Assembly: GCA_037953745.1 (NCBI GenBank)
Contig: JBAKBP010007596.1
Location: 34,365 to 98,364, forward strand
Direction of reading: 5' to 3'
From: Lithodes maja
Lineage: Eukaryota > Arthropoda > Malacostraca > Decapoda > Lithodidae
DNA: 64,000 nucleotides
Part shown: piece by piece, positions 10,531-22,114 of the stretch
How positions within the stretch are numbered: position 1 is the stretch's first letter
How the letters are laid out: the number at the start of each line of letters is the position of its first letter
The notes under the pieces: generated by a model
Database searches by the model: none
What the model saw: only the letters and a program-made list of their open reading frames with translations
Told to the model about the DNA's origin: nothing
Position numbers and translations under genes: made by a program

Positions 10531-12174
10531 TTATGCCCTGATTTTATACAGGATTAACTTGGTATAGGTGAGTTCTGCAAGACTGGGTTATTGGATTTCT
10601 TGCAAAATACATAAAGAGAATCAACAGAGGACATAGATAATCTCGGATAAATGGTTTGTAATACAGCTTTATTCTAAATAACACTCAGGTAGAAGGTACG
10701 TAATAGAATTCCACGAACAATAGATGTTGGAGCACTCGGGTAGGTTATTGGACTTATTACCATCTCCCAGCACTTATCGCGGATTTGGATAGAGACATAC
10801 TTCCCACTTCCAACGTTCAGGCATTATTCTTCTGATCACATTGCTTTATGATACGTAGGGTACATGAATCACACAGGTTAGGCATTTCGCTTTGTTAACT
10901 CTCTCTGGTAATATGACTCTTAATCAAGGATGAAAGCATAAGTAATGTGGTTATTGCCCAAGAATTAACGTAAAGGGATAACTGTAACTAGTTGCACTGG
11001 TCTAGGATGTTCACTTGTCTAGGTGATACTTCGGATCGAAAATATCAGTGAGGGCGAATCAGGTTAAACCTGATGGCAAGAATAATTACGGGAGTCAGTT
11101 CGCCTAAGCTAAATTTCACTGATATATATTAATGTGTACTAGCATAATCACTTGTTTCCTAACATCAGAGAAAGTTGAGACACAATCGAATACACTGGAT
11201 GGTTGATAGTTAATAGCACCGTAACACTGGTACTCTGTGAAGTAACACTGTGATGGAGTTTTCCTGGTTATCTTGCGTTAGTGATGTTGGGGGTTAACAG
11301 TAGCTCTGGGGCCGTCCAAGCTGTCCGGTAGTGTAGAGGTTTTGCAGATGGGCTTCTTGCGGGTAGTTGTGCACCTTTTTGGCAACAATTGCTGATGGGG
11401 TAAGACAGTTGATTGTTGCCAAGGAGTTATTCTTGCCGAGTCCTCACTCAAGAGTTTCTCGCATAATCCCTTCTAACATAAAAAGATCTTTCTGCCTTAG
11501 ATCAGTTATGAGTTATGATCGTTCGTAGCTCTGTTACAATATTGGTAATAATATTGTAAGCTAAATACTGTATATAATCTACAGGCGAGCCGATATCAAG
11601 GCATGGCTTCCTAAATCTCCCTTGACGACAAGAAGCGTGTAACCAGACTCCCCCAATATATGTGAATCCCTATCCAGTGTGTCTCATTAAGAACCCAATA
11701 TATATACCCATATCAACAAGCTCAAGTAGCGGATGGTGCACTATCAGAAGTTAATGAAACAATCAATAATTTGTGAATTTGTTGTCTACCAATATAATAT
11801 TACTGCCGGTAGTCCCGATCGCAATAAAACATTCGTAAAGGGTTAAATCACTTCCTCACAGAGTTGCACAGATTACGGAACGCCGAACTATCGTGAATCT
11901 TGAGGGGGGGAGGGGGTATTAGAAGCCACCGCAGTGTGGCCAGCCGTTGCTTTGGGCTCTAATATTCAACTGCCCGACTGTTGTCTCTGGGTCTTATTTA
12001 TAGGCAGGTCAAGGAAGCTTCAGGAATGTTCTAGAAGTATTGGATGTCAATGCTATGAAGTAGTTAATTTATTCTGGTGAACTTAGGGGGTTAGGGAGGG
12101 GGGTCTTTAATGTGGCGGTAAGTAACTTGTTATCTGATTTATGATCGTGGATATCTTAACTCTAGTATGAGGTA
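10531..12174 (-). repeat. Probable 5' LTR of the degenerate element (far boundary not found)
   Basis: This lies next to the primer site and begins (plus strand) tgttatgccctg, the complement of an LTR end. The minus strand has an AATAAA signal at about 10669-10674. No ORF is seen. The LTR probably continued past the LINE insertion to somewhere after 14370. No second LTR was found in the window. Confidence 0.35.
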
Positions 12175-12185
12175 GGACTACTAGT
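12175..12185. repeat. Target-site duplication of the LINE, left copy
   Basis: GGACTACTAGT here is repeated exactly at 14359-14369, bracketing the LINE. Confidence 0.85.
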
Positions 12186-14358
12186 TGTTGTTGTTGTTGT
12201 TGTTGTTCCCTAAGCTGCCTGGCCGAACAGCCCCGAGTCCCTGAGGAAGGCCATGGCCACGATCGGGCTTTCCCACAGAGCTCTCATTGAGTGTAGATTA
12301 TGTTGTTGGCGTAAGTGGTTGTGTGAAATGCAGTCTTCTATGATGTGTTTAATGGTATGGGGTGCTGTGTTACATCCCGGGCAGGTGTCGACAACGGAGT
12401 CATCCAGTCTCTTCTGATAGCTCAGGAGAGCTGGATGGTGTCCGCATCTCAGCCTGGCCAGGTGGACTCTGTCCTCGCGAGGGAGGGAGGATTCGGAAGG
12501 ATGGATTTCGGGAGGTCGTGCATGCAGCTGCATGTTGTCTGTGAGTGAGTGGATGGATTGGCGAGAGATATGAGTATGGATGTGCTTCTGGAAGTTGGTT
12601 CGGGGTGGGCAGGGAGGGAGAGAGGACAATAATTGTGTGTGATACCGTGTGCTGGGTGTTGTTTTGATATTTCTTGGTGTCTGTGGGTGTGTTGCCATGT
12701 AGTTTAGTGGGTGGTCTTGGTTTGTGGAGGCTGCTGCCAGGAATTGAGTGCCTCTCATGTCCAGATGGTCTTTGACTTTGAGGATTTTGGTTTCTTGATG
12801 TAGGTGATCTGTGGGTGCAGTAGCTGTGCAGCCTGTAATGATCTTCAGGGCTTTGTTTTGAATAGTCTGTAAGGTCTTATGATGTGTTTCAGCTAGGTTA
12901 GAAGCCCAGGCTGGGCTTGCGTATTCCATCACTGATCTTATGTATTGTTTATATACTGTGGTGGTAGTTTCTTTGTTGTGTCCAAATTTTGTGTGAGCAA
13001 GTGACCTGAGGGCGTTAAGTCTGGGTGTCAGTTTCTTTTTAATGTTTGTGGTGTGCTGTTTGAATGTCATATGAGTATCATATGTTACTCCTAGGATTTT
13101 GGGTGTGTGTGTATGTGTTAGGGGTGTGTTGTTTATGGTGAGTTGAGGGATGTATTCGTGTTCACCTGTCCAGCTTGTGAGCAGGGTTGCGGTGGATTTG
13201 GCTGGAGCTAGATTAAGTCTGTTTGTAGTGCACCAGCCATGTAGTGTGTTGAGATAGGGTTGAAGGAGATCTGTTGCTCTTCTTGGGTCATGGTGTGTGC
13301 ATGTGAGTGTTATGTCATCTGCATAGGAGGCTAAGTTTATTTGGGGCGTATTGGGTGTAGTTATATCGTGCATGTACAGATTGAAGAGTGCGGGCGATAG
13401 GACGGATCCTTGTGGGACTCTGTTTGGAAAGTTTCTGATTTTAGATGACTGACCGGCAAAAGATATGTGTGCACATCTGCCTGCTAGGAAGTTGGCCAGC
13501 CACCTTTTTGTGTTGTTGTGCATGTTTGTGTTGTAGATTTTGTTTGTTAGGTTGTGGCGGAGGATGGCATCGAAGGCTTTACTAATGTCGAGTGTGGCTA
13601 ATAGTGATCTGTGTGGTGGTCTAGCTGAGTTGATGCCATCAAAAGCTCTTTGTGTAAGGTCTGTGAGAAGAGTGTTTGTGGAGTGCAGTGGCCTAAAGCC
13701 ATGTTGTGTTGGAGCTAGGGGTAGGTCGGGTGTAATTAGTTGTAATACTAGGCGTTCCATGACTTTGGAGGGGGAGCAAAGGAGTGTGATGGGGCGGTGC
13801 GAGGAGGGTAGCGTGGGGTCTTTGTTGGGTTTGGGGAATGTGATGATGATACCATGCTTCCAAATGTCTGGTATTGTGTTGTGTGAATAGCTGTAGTTTG
13901 ATATGTTAGTGAGTGCTTGTATGCCTTGTGGTCCCAGGTGTCTGAGGTGTATGTTGCTTATGTTGTCTAGGCCACAGGCAGGTGAGTGCTTGAGATTGTT
14001 GATGATATGCTTTGTCTGGTGATTGGTGAAGGGTGTATAGTCAGGGTCTGTGGGGAATTGTCTCTTACGTCGGATGACACGTCGGTCGTCTTTGTGAGGT
14101 TTTAGGTGGCTGACATGTGAGAAGTGATTGATGAGAGTGTTTGCTTGTTGTTTACATGAAGGAGAAGAGTCTGTTGTTGTGATTGCAGCATGTGATTGTG
14201 TTGTGTTGCTGTTGGAAAGTGTGATGCTGTTTAGTGTTTTGTAGAGTTTTTTGGGGTTTGTTTTGTGATCAAGTGTTTGTAGGAAGTTATTCCAATTTAG
14301 TTTTTGTTGTTCTTGTATTTTGTTGTTAGTTTGGGTGTTGAGTGCTTGAATTTGTTGT
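12186..14358 (-). mobile_element. 5'-truncated Jockey/I-like non-LTR retrotransposon
   Basis: It is bounded on both sides by the 11-bp duplication GGACTACTAGT. The 3' end (left) carries an (AAC)n tail, seen on the plus strand as ttg repeats at 12186-12207. The 5' end is cut within the coding region, as usual for target-primed reverse transcription. It interrupts LTR-like DNA of the degenerate minus-strand element. Confidence 0.88.
12210..14358 (-). CDS. LINE ORF2 fragment: reverse transcriptase and C-terminal zinc motif
   Basis: The frame is open from the stop at 12210 up to the truncation point, about 716 codons; ATG 13760 is only internal. Upstream of it the same frame reads IPDIWKHGIIITFPKPNKD and HRPITLLCSPSKV, conserved RT motifs. 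Downstream are QHGFRPLHST, LDISKAFDAI, the PQGSVLSPALF block, the catalytic YADD (near residue 150 of the 516 after ATG 13760) and LGVTYDTHMTF. The C-terminus has a C-x2-C...H-x4-C cluster (CPGC...HTIKHIIEDC), known in Jockey/I/R1-type proteins. The endonuclease domain is missing through 5' truncation, and no RNase H follows. It reads without stops, so the insertion is fairly young, but it cannot move by itself. Confidence 0.88.
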
Positions 14359-14369
14359 GGACTACTAGT
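14359..14369. repeat. Target-site duplication of the LINE, right copy
   Basis: GGACTACTAGT, identical to 12175-12185. Confidence 0.85.
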
Positions 14370-14545
14370 AGAGTTATTTAGGCGGATTTGGTGAAGGTTT
14401 ATAGGGACTACTTTACTGGCGCCCTACGTGAATAGGCTGGGAGGTATTATTCATCAATTCACCTAAATATCCTTCTCTGGTCTAGCTGACATGCTATTCG
14501 TAATTCATACAGTTTCTTACAGTAGATCCTCTGGAAAAAGGCAAA

Positions 14546-14940
14546 CTATGCATGTGTATCCAGCTCAGTACCAGTACTTGCACTGCTGCGATCGTTCACG
14601 GTGTTGGCGGCGGCGGTAGCAGACGCAACATTTTTACTATTCTGTATTTTTGTTTTATAATCAAACTTCAAATCTTGTCTTCCCCATGCTTTATCAAGAT
14701 TACTTTCAAACTTCCTTATTGATTCGGAATCGACTACATACTGGGGCAGTGTGTTCCACTCATTTAACCACTCTATCACAAAATGAGTTCTTTGTCTTTT
14801 CAAGCCTATTTCTTTCTTTGTAAATTTTCTTAGAGTGTCCTCTCGTTCTTGTTCCCTCCCGCATCAAGAAGATACCTTCACACACATCCTCATCGTACTT
14901 TCCTGACACTATCTTAAAAGTCTCTATCATATCCCTAGGA
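14546..14940 (-). pseudogene. 3' fragment of a CR1/Jockey-type LINE ORF2
   Basis: The minus strand from about 14940 reads RDMIETFKIVSGKYDED, then TRGHSKKIYKERN. After a shift of frame near 14795 it reads VIEWLNEWNTLPQYVVDSES, then KFESNLDKAWG. These are the conserved last blocks of CR1/L2/Jockey-superfamily reverse transcriptases (compare 60553-63009 and 55407-55692). The remainder of the protein is absent. An Ala/Asn-rich end follows to the stop at 14546. Confidence 0.7.
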
Positions 14941-16028
14941 TGGGATAAGGAAAATTTTTGTTTTGGTTAAGGATGGGATAGGATGGTATTTGGATAGGTA
15001 TTTAGAGGGTTAGTTCATCACCTGTTGGAAATTCACCTGGTGTCTGGCAAGAAGTTGTTGGCTACGTGTGGGTCATGGTGAACGTCCGCGGGGGTTGGGG
15101 GGGTCCCTTTGGGGTGGGGGGCATGCCACTCCTTAAATATGTATATTTATTAGTGGCCCCTCCATCATTGACGATTATGCCTATTACATAAGGCACCCTC
15201 TTCAAACACTCATCCGCCGTAGTTTGAATCTACCGCGCAGAGCATAAAATTTGAGGAGCCTTCATCATGAGCGCACGCAACCTCACTCATGGTTCAGTCA
15301 TTATGAAATTGGGTTCTCACTACGAAAAAACTTCGTAAAAAATAAAAACAAAATGAAAATAAGAATAACTATTCAATAAGCTTTCCATATAATCGTAGAT
15401 GTACTTGTGTGGATCTTTGACCAGACGCTGACTCAGGCGTCATTCTTCCTTCTCTGCTCTGCGCTCAACCTACCCGGACGTGCCTCCCCATGCTCCGCTG
15501 GTTCCACAGTTTTTTCTCATTTGTTTACTCCGGGATGTATCGAGTAAGGTTAGGATATGTGTAGCAGGAGTGTCCTGGGCGGGTTGCCCGCAGTGCAGTG
15601 TATTTTGGGTCGTGAGTTTGGGGCATCTATTTCGGGTGTACCCTCGTGGTCCTGTAGTGGACGCGTGAAACGTTTGCGCGGTTAGCTAGCTTTGTGATGT
15701 AAGCGGCTTTCTCTTCGCGTTATTAGGCTTCTTCTTATCTTTCTGATGAAGTAGCTTTTTCTTTTATCTGGCGTTCCCAGCGTTTTTTTCTTCACTTAGT
15801 GAAGTTTTTTCTGGGTCCCGAGTCAGTTTTTCCCTTTTCCGGGAATTTTGTGCTACATTGGTGTGTTGACGGTGGTTCCTGTTGTGATATATTACAGTGC
15901 TTTTTGTTTATATTACGACATGTTTAGATATTATTCCATCTGCTTAGGCCTAGCCAGCCTCTCGTAGCTTTGCCACATGTACAAGTGTTATTGATTTATT
16001 TTATAAATATGTACTACTGTGTCATGTA
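14941..16028. other. Unassigned stretch, probably partly 5' leader of a retroelement
   Basis: 14941-15010 has two copies of ggatgggata. 15090-15125 is G-rich. From about 15440 on, composition becomes like the following 16.2-18.5 kb and holds short palindromes such as cttcacttagtgaag (about 15791). I see no convincing gene. Confidence 0.35.
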
Positions 16029-16166
16029 TGTCCTGGTTTAGTTGTGTATTGGCTAATTCCACGGACTATTTATGTGTCCTGGTTTAGTTGTGTATTGGCT
16101 ATTTCCACGGACTATTGGTGTGTCCTGGGTTAGTTGTGCTTTGGCTAACTCCACGGTCTATTTGGT
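16029..16166 (+). repeat. Tandem repeat, 46-bp unit, three copies
   Basis: tgtcctgg...ttagttgtg...ttggcta...ccacgg units start at 16029, 16075 and 16121, each 46 bp. They differ by a few bases. Confidence 0.85.
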
Positions 16167-17031
16167 GCGTTCAGATTGTATTTGGGCGGGGTGGGTTGCC
16201 GAGTTTTAATCACGCGTGGTTAAAAAAGGCTTGTTTTCCCCGGCGAGTGGTGGCTTGAGGCTCCCCAGGACTGCGTCTCTGCGGTGGAGCCTGTGTTCAG
16301 GCTTCTGTGTTTCCCGGCGGGATGGCTTTACCCATTTATCTAAGTGTTCATGCGGACACTTGTTGAGTTTAGTTTTTCCCGGTTTTGCAAAGCCAGTAAA
16401 ACTAGGCTGTTTGTTGATTGGTCTTTCCTCCCCGGCGATCTTTTGCAAAGAAGTGGGGATAGGAACAATTGGGGTTAACGGTATAAACTTAAATTCACAC
16501 CCGGCGGTTGCACCTTGGGAGGGTGGGATTAACGAATTTGCAAATTCAGTATAGTTGACCAGACAATTGAGGGATACGTTTTGTATCGCCGCCTTCAACA
16601 TACGGCGATCTAGGACGCTTCGGGAGAAGTCAGATCTAGCATTTAGACAGGCTTCCCAGTTTTTGATCAGCGAGATAATACGGGGGCCGGCGTCTTTTTA
16701 TGGGGTTTTCCAGTAAAACTTAACAAACACCACTGGGAAGACTGCGTCATTTATGAAAGCCATGCTGGTCTTTATATCATGTCAGAAGATATTCATAAAT
16801 CTTTTGGACAGGTTAAGATATTCTGAAATCTTTACTTATGTACCCCCCCGCGTAGCGAGCTGTAATGGTTGTGTATTACGTCTCGTTACCCGGCGGGTTA
16901 TTTAACACTTGTGTTCGAACTTGTTGGGGTAACCTTATGAGCATTAATTCCTGGAAATTTTCTTTTTTCCAGGACTGAGTTCCGGCGGGTCTATAGAGAA
17001 CCTGGAGTAAAGTTTTCCACCAGTCTCTGTC
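16167..17031 (+). other. Leader region of unidentified retroelement, rich in CCGGCG
   Basis: No protein I recognise is encoded here; ORFs of about 110-130 aa on both strands look like chance. The hexamer CCGGCG appears seven times on the plus strand here (16240, 16314, 16432, 16501, 16687, 16890, 16982) and four more times in the gag-like gene. Confidence 0.4.
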
Positions 17032-17063
17032 ATGGCTACCCTTGACCCTGTTTTTGTTTTGCT

Positions 17064-17354
17064 TTGTGCGTTTCACCCTCCTGTTCAGGTATCCCTATCT
17101 TTGCACACACTCATTGCATTAGATGTGTTAAATGTTTAGACCGCTCAAGGGGTTTGTGGGTTACGCAGAACTGTACCTTCTGTACTCAATTGAGCCATAA
17201 AGTATTGCGAGACAATGATAAGACTGCAGCGGTCGCTTTACGGGAGGTCAGGCAGCTGTTGTCCACTTATGCTACCACAGTGGCTCATAAGGCCCTTCAA
17301 TGTGATAACGTAATTCTTTGGGATAAATTACTAATTGAGCACCCCCCCTATTAA
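17064..17354 (+). pseudogene. Gag-like N-terminal part with a cysteine/histidine cluster
   Basis: It reads a finger-like pattern: CSG, then AHTHCIRCVKCLD, then CTFC. This resembles the N-terminal zinc motif of DIRS1-like and related retroelement Gag proteins, but the match is weak and I name no family. The frame has no ATG of its own. An ATG at 17032 (MATLDPVFV...) is in another frame and would need a shift near 17080. The frame runs into TAA just after the C7 run at 17342-17348, while the next frame continues for 400 codons, so a C-run indel has split the gene. What remains looks like the start of a retroelement with its enzymes lost or elsewhere. Confidence 0.45.
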
Positions 17355-18484
17355 ACGTAGCCTCTAGAATAACTGTACGAAAATCGGTAGAGACTGGGCA
17401 GGGTATAGCACTTACTCCAGCCCCCGGCACATCTAAGAGACCTCGAGAACCTACGCCCCCGGCGTCAGCCTCCACGTCACGGGCGCGGTCCAGGTCCAGG
17501 TCGCCCCTCAGACAGCAGCCGCCTAGTCACTCTTCTTCACCGGCGAGTAAGAAGAGCAAAGAGGAAAAGTCCAAGAGCAGTTCTAGTGATAGGTCTGAGA
17601 AGTCCAAGAGCAGTTCTAGGTCACACCGAAGCCACAAATCTTCCAGGAAAGATTCTCATGAACAAGAGGCCTCCCGGCGTTCGCCGGAGCCTCGTGCCTC
17701 ACTTTCTGCCTCTACTCCCGACGTATCTAGTATCCAATCTAATGGGGCGGGAGTGGTGTCAGAGACTGTGGTGGGGGTGTTACCGGCGGACAGGTTACCA
17801 ATGAATATTATAACCTTAGAATTAGAGAGTTCTGTGGGCAGTGATCGCCCTCTAGAAGGGTCTAGTGGGGGCTCAGTGGTTGATGGGGTATCTGACTCCC
17901 AAGGGAGTGCAGGCCAAGGCCTGGGTGTGTGGCGGTATTCCCAACCAGGGAATGAAGGCCCACGTCTGGTTCAAGAGACACAAGTAATGGCGCACGTCCA
18001 CCGGGACGCGGCGATCCCATCATCCATTCCAGACTTAACATGGCAACACGACGGGATTCCGGCTTCGGCGGAATCCTCTCATGATGAGCCAGATGACAAA
18101 GATGAGGTGTCTATAATCTCTGACATGGAGGTGCAGGAGTCGGGTTCAGTTTTAGACGACTCACAGGATCGGAATGATTCACCTCTTAGTTCTTCATCTA
18201 CTAAATTTGTCACGGCGGAGGAAATAGATGGGTTATTAGTTACTGCTCTAACGACATTTTTTGGCCAACAGCCGGAGACTCCTACAGTGGACCTGGGAGC
18301 TTCCATGACAATTTCAAGTGTTCGGCCTCTGACTACTTCCATTGCCTTAACTAAGATTCCGCACCCTCCTTCTATATCACCTACGATGGTCACTAGGCCT
18401 GCTTCGGCGGCACTGACTACTTCTAGTGTAAGGGTTGTAGCGGATGTGAATCCGCCCCCTTTAGATAAAGCACCGTTAAGAAAG
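17348..18484 (+). pseudogene. Gag-like continuation, Ser/Arg-rich then acidic, cut by an LTR
   Basis: Read one frame off the previous ORF, it is open from the C run (17342-17348) to the LTR insertion at 18485; the formal ORF stop at 18550 lies inside the LTR. The first third is Ser/Arg/Lys-rich (SRARSRSRSPLRQ and several KSKSSSS blocks), which could bind RNA. The rest is acidic and Ser/Thr-rich with no domain I know. Gag genes often have such a layout, but this is inference. It is truncated by LTR B1. Confidence 0.45.
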
Positions 18485-20031
18485 TGTTACGGCTGGATCG
18501 GCAATACATATTCGGGATTCTTGATCGTAGGACAGAAATGGCTTATGTGACAACGACACGCTCGATTCCAGTCCCAAATACTATATGCTCCAGACAACAA
18601 AAGCACCAACGCCCTACAGAGTTATCGTCTATGGTAACGAGGTACCTTAACTCGGCGAAAGTGTACAACAGGGGTAGGCTATGAGGCTAAACTCCCTCAG
18701 ACATTTATAGGTTACGTTATGACTAAAGAAATGCAATACTCAAGAAACTACGTTAATATTAAGCCTCTAATAATGTAGAATAGAAGCAGGCTAAAGGTAT
18801 GACAGTGAAATGCTAAATGACAAATGTACACGCCTACTTGAAAGTGCGTGCACTAGAATAACTGTCCCCTACTAACATGCACTAGCATGTAGCATACAAG
18901 ATGTTCATGATCCAGTAGATACCTAATAATACACATGGAAGGAACATAAATAGTAGTCACTTATTATAAGAATGAATCTATACTTGGAATAACTAAAGGT
19001 TGCAGGCAACAGTACTGCGCCGGTAGCCTACTACCGCATAGGCTACTTCGCTTCTCTCACTCTGTCTCCCCTCTGAGTCCGTATGCGCCCTACGCAACAG
19101 AACTCCGGACACAGCAGCAAAACGACAGTGCAGTTAATTGATACATGAAAGTATTAATAGTGTTGTCTTGTGTGTGAGTAATGTGTATTGTAAAGTGTTA
19201 CATACATAAACTTAAAGAGAGCTGCAATGCATAGTAAAATAAAGATATCACCCACTCATCATCCCCATGTGTTCTAGCTAGCAGGCCAAGTCACAGGAAC
19301 AACGAGTCCCAGCACCGAAAGCGAGAACCCAGGAAAAGACTGCAGAGAACACAAGGACAGATAAATTACGTTACTCTACTATACCGGCACTACGAGCGAG
19401 CTGTAGTCTCTGGTACTGCACTCGCTCCTGGCTCGGTAGGCAAATCAAGGCTAAGTCCTCGCCCCTCTACAGACAACTCCTGGGCATGGTCGGGCTCTTA
19501 CACATGGCACTAGTCTAGTCACAAATTGGATGATGAGCTGGGCATATAACTCGTGAACATGTAGAACGTTCACCAACTATCCTCATCAAGAAGATCGCTG
19601 TTCACATTAACCCCTTAAATCTAATACATGTAAATATATGCTTGTCCTAAGAGTAATACGAGAGGTGAGTGCTGAAACTCCTTTAGGACCTCAAGGGAAG
19701 GTTATGCATTTAAATAGAGAGAAGAATGAAATGAGAGTAATGTCGTCAGAGAGAAAGAGTGCAACCGTGAGAAATTGGGAGAGAGGGCAAGGGATGTTAG
19801 AATCTCAAAGGTTCTAGGCAACCTGATCATGGAACACACAGCGAGCCTCCAGGCAATGTGCAGTACGACAACATGGGCAACCCAGGCAGCATAGGCAGGC
19901 GGCAATGGACTACCAACCCTGTCGCACCTAGCTATAAGCGCAAGGCTGCCAACCGGTCCATACGTCTGGCAACCACCACTCCGGCAGCGTGGCGCGTTGC
20001 TACCCTCTCGCTCTGAAAACTAACTCACTCT
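18485..20031 (-). repeat. Family B LTR (B1), truncated by element B
   Basis: It starts tgttacgg, as do the LTRs at 20032 and 27458, and stays alignable to them up to actcactct at 20031, where element B begins. It differs from those LTRs at scattered sites (for example gaaagtgcg against gaaagcgcg, and gtagcctac against gtagcatac). The rest of the LTR, about 250 bp, is missing apart from a possible CT-tract stub after 29261. It interrupts the gag-like gene on its left. Confidence 0.88.
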
Positions 20032-21835
20032 TGTTACGGCTGGATCGGCAATACATATTCGGGATTCTTGATCGTAGGACAGAAATGGCTTATGTGACAA
20101 CGACACGCTCGATTCCAGTCCCAAATACTATATGCTCCAGACAACAAAAGCACCAACGCCCTACAGAGTTATCGTCTATGGTAACGAGGTACCTTAACTC
20201 GGCGAAAGTGTACAACAGGGGTAGGCTATGAGGCTAAACTCCCTCAGACATTTATAGGTTACGTTATGACTAAAGAAATGCAATACTCAAGAAACTACGT
20301 TAATATTAAGCCTCTAATAATGTAGAATAGAAGCAGGCTAAAGGTATGACAGTGAAATGCTAAATGACAAATGTACACGCCTACTTGAAAGCGCGTGCAC
20401 TAGAATAACTGTCCCCTACTAACATGCACTAGCATGTAGCATACAAGATGTTCATGATCCAGTAGATACCTAATAATACACATGGAAGGAACATAAATAG
20501 TAGTCACTTATTGTAATAATGAATCTATACTTGGAATAACTAAAAGGTTGCAGGCAACAGTACTGCGCCGGTAGCATACTACCGCATAGGCTACTTCGCT
20601 TCTCTCACTCTGTCTCCCCTCTGAGTCTGTATGAGCCCTACGCAACAGAACTCCGGACACAGCAGCAAAACGACAGTGCAGTTAATTGATACATGAAAGT
20701 ATTAATAGTGTTGTCTTGTGTGTGAGTAATGTGTATTGTAAAGTGTTACATACATAAACTTAAAGAGAGCTGCAATGCATAGTAAAATAAAGATATAACC
20801 CACTCATCATCCCCATGTGTTCTAGCTAGCAGGCCAAGTCACAGGAACAACGAGTCCCAGCACCGAAAGCGAGAACCCAGGAAAAGACTGCAGAGAACAC
20901 AAGGACAGATAAATTACGTTACTCTACTATACCGGCACTACGAGCGAGCTGTAGTCTCTGGTACTACACTCGCTCCTGGCTCGGTAGGCAAATCAAGGCT
21001 AAGTCCTCACCCCTCTACAGACAACTCCTGGGCATGGTCGGGCTCTTACACATGGCACTAGTCTAGTCACAAATTGGATGATGAGCTGGGCATATAACTC
21101 GTGAACATGTAGAACGTTCACCAACTATCCTCATCAAGAAGATCGCTGTTCACATTAACCCCTTAAATCTAATACATGTAAATATATGCTTGTCCTAAGA
21201 GTAATACGAGAGGTGAGTGCTGAAACTCCTTTAGGACCTCAAGGGAAGGGTATGCATTTAAATAGAGAGAAGAATGAAATGAGAGTAATGTCGTCAGAGA
21301 GAAAGAGTGCAACCGTGAGAAATTGGGAGAGAGGGCAAGGGATGTTAGAGTCTCAAAGGTTCTAGGCAACCTGGTCATAGAGCACACAGCGAGCCTCCAG
21401 GCAATGTGCTGTACGACAACATGGGCAGCCCAGACAGCATAGGCAGGCGGCAATGTACTACCAACCCTGTCGCACCTAGCTATAAGCGCAGGGCTGCCAA
21501 CCGGTCCATACGTCTGGCAACCACCCCCCCGGCAGCGTGGCGCACCGCTACCCTCTCGCTCTGAAGTCTAACTCACTCTCTCTCTCTGAATTCCTATCAT
21601 CTCATCTATCAACTTCTCTATTGATACTACATATTAAATGGAAGGTCTCGACATGGCTTAAAACAAAACCCACCACTGGTTAGCAAATGACGAGACCTTT
21701 GCAGAGATACAAAGAACATAGTTATACGTTGTCACACTCAATATAAGCAGCCAGCATGGTACACGGTCCGTGACGGTACAGTGGAGTACCAAGGAGTACA
21801 ATCAGGTTACGTTGCTACGCACTGGGTGCGTCACA
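20032..21835 (-). repeat. 3' LTR of element B (1804 bp)
   Basis: On the plus strand it runs from tgttacgg to gcgtcaca, next to the purine tract. It has the same length as the 5' LTR. Confidence 0.93.
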
Positions 21836-21850
21836 GCCCCCCCAAGATTT
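21836..21850 (-). promoter_or_regulatory. Polypurine tract of element B
   Basis: The minus strand reads aatcttgggggggc directly before the LTR start TGTGACGC, a variant of the family A tract. Confidence 0.75.
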
Positions 21851-22114
21851 TAGATAATCGACCTTAGAAGCATTATCAAAATCTGACAGGCAACCAACCG
21901 ACCTGCTACCCTTAGCTGCCACTAATTGCAAAAGGTGCACAACAACTGAAGTGTGAATTATACATAAAACACAATATCGCATGCATCATGCTACAACAAT
22001 AAAGACTTACAAAACTAAAAAAAAATTCTCGTTTATTTTATTGTTTTATAATCTTTTTGGACGGCGTTATGATAGCCTAATTTTACTCCTGCTCAACCCA
22101 CACCCCGTGCACGA

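Noticed and set aside
16206..16601. 131-aa minus ORF and 112-aa plus ORF in the leader
   Set aside because: Both strands are open by chance over the same interval and neither shows a known motif.
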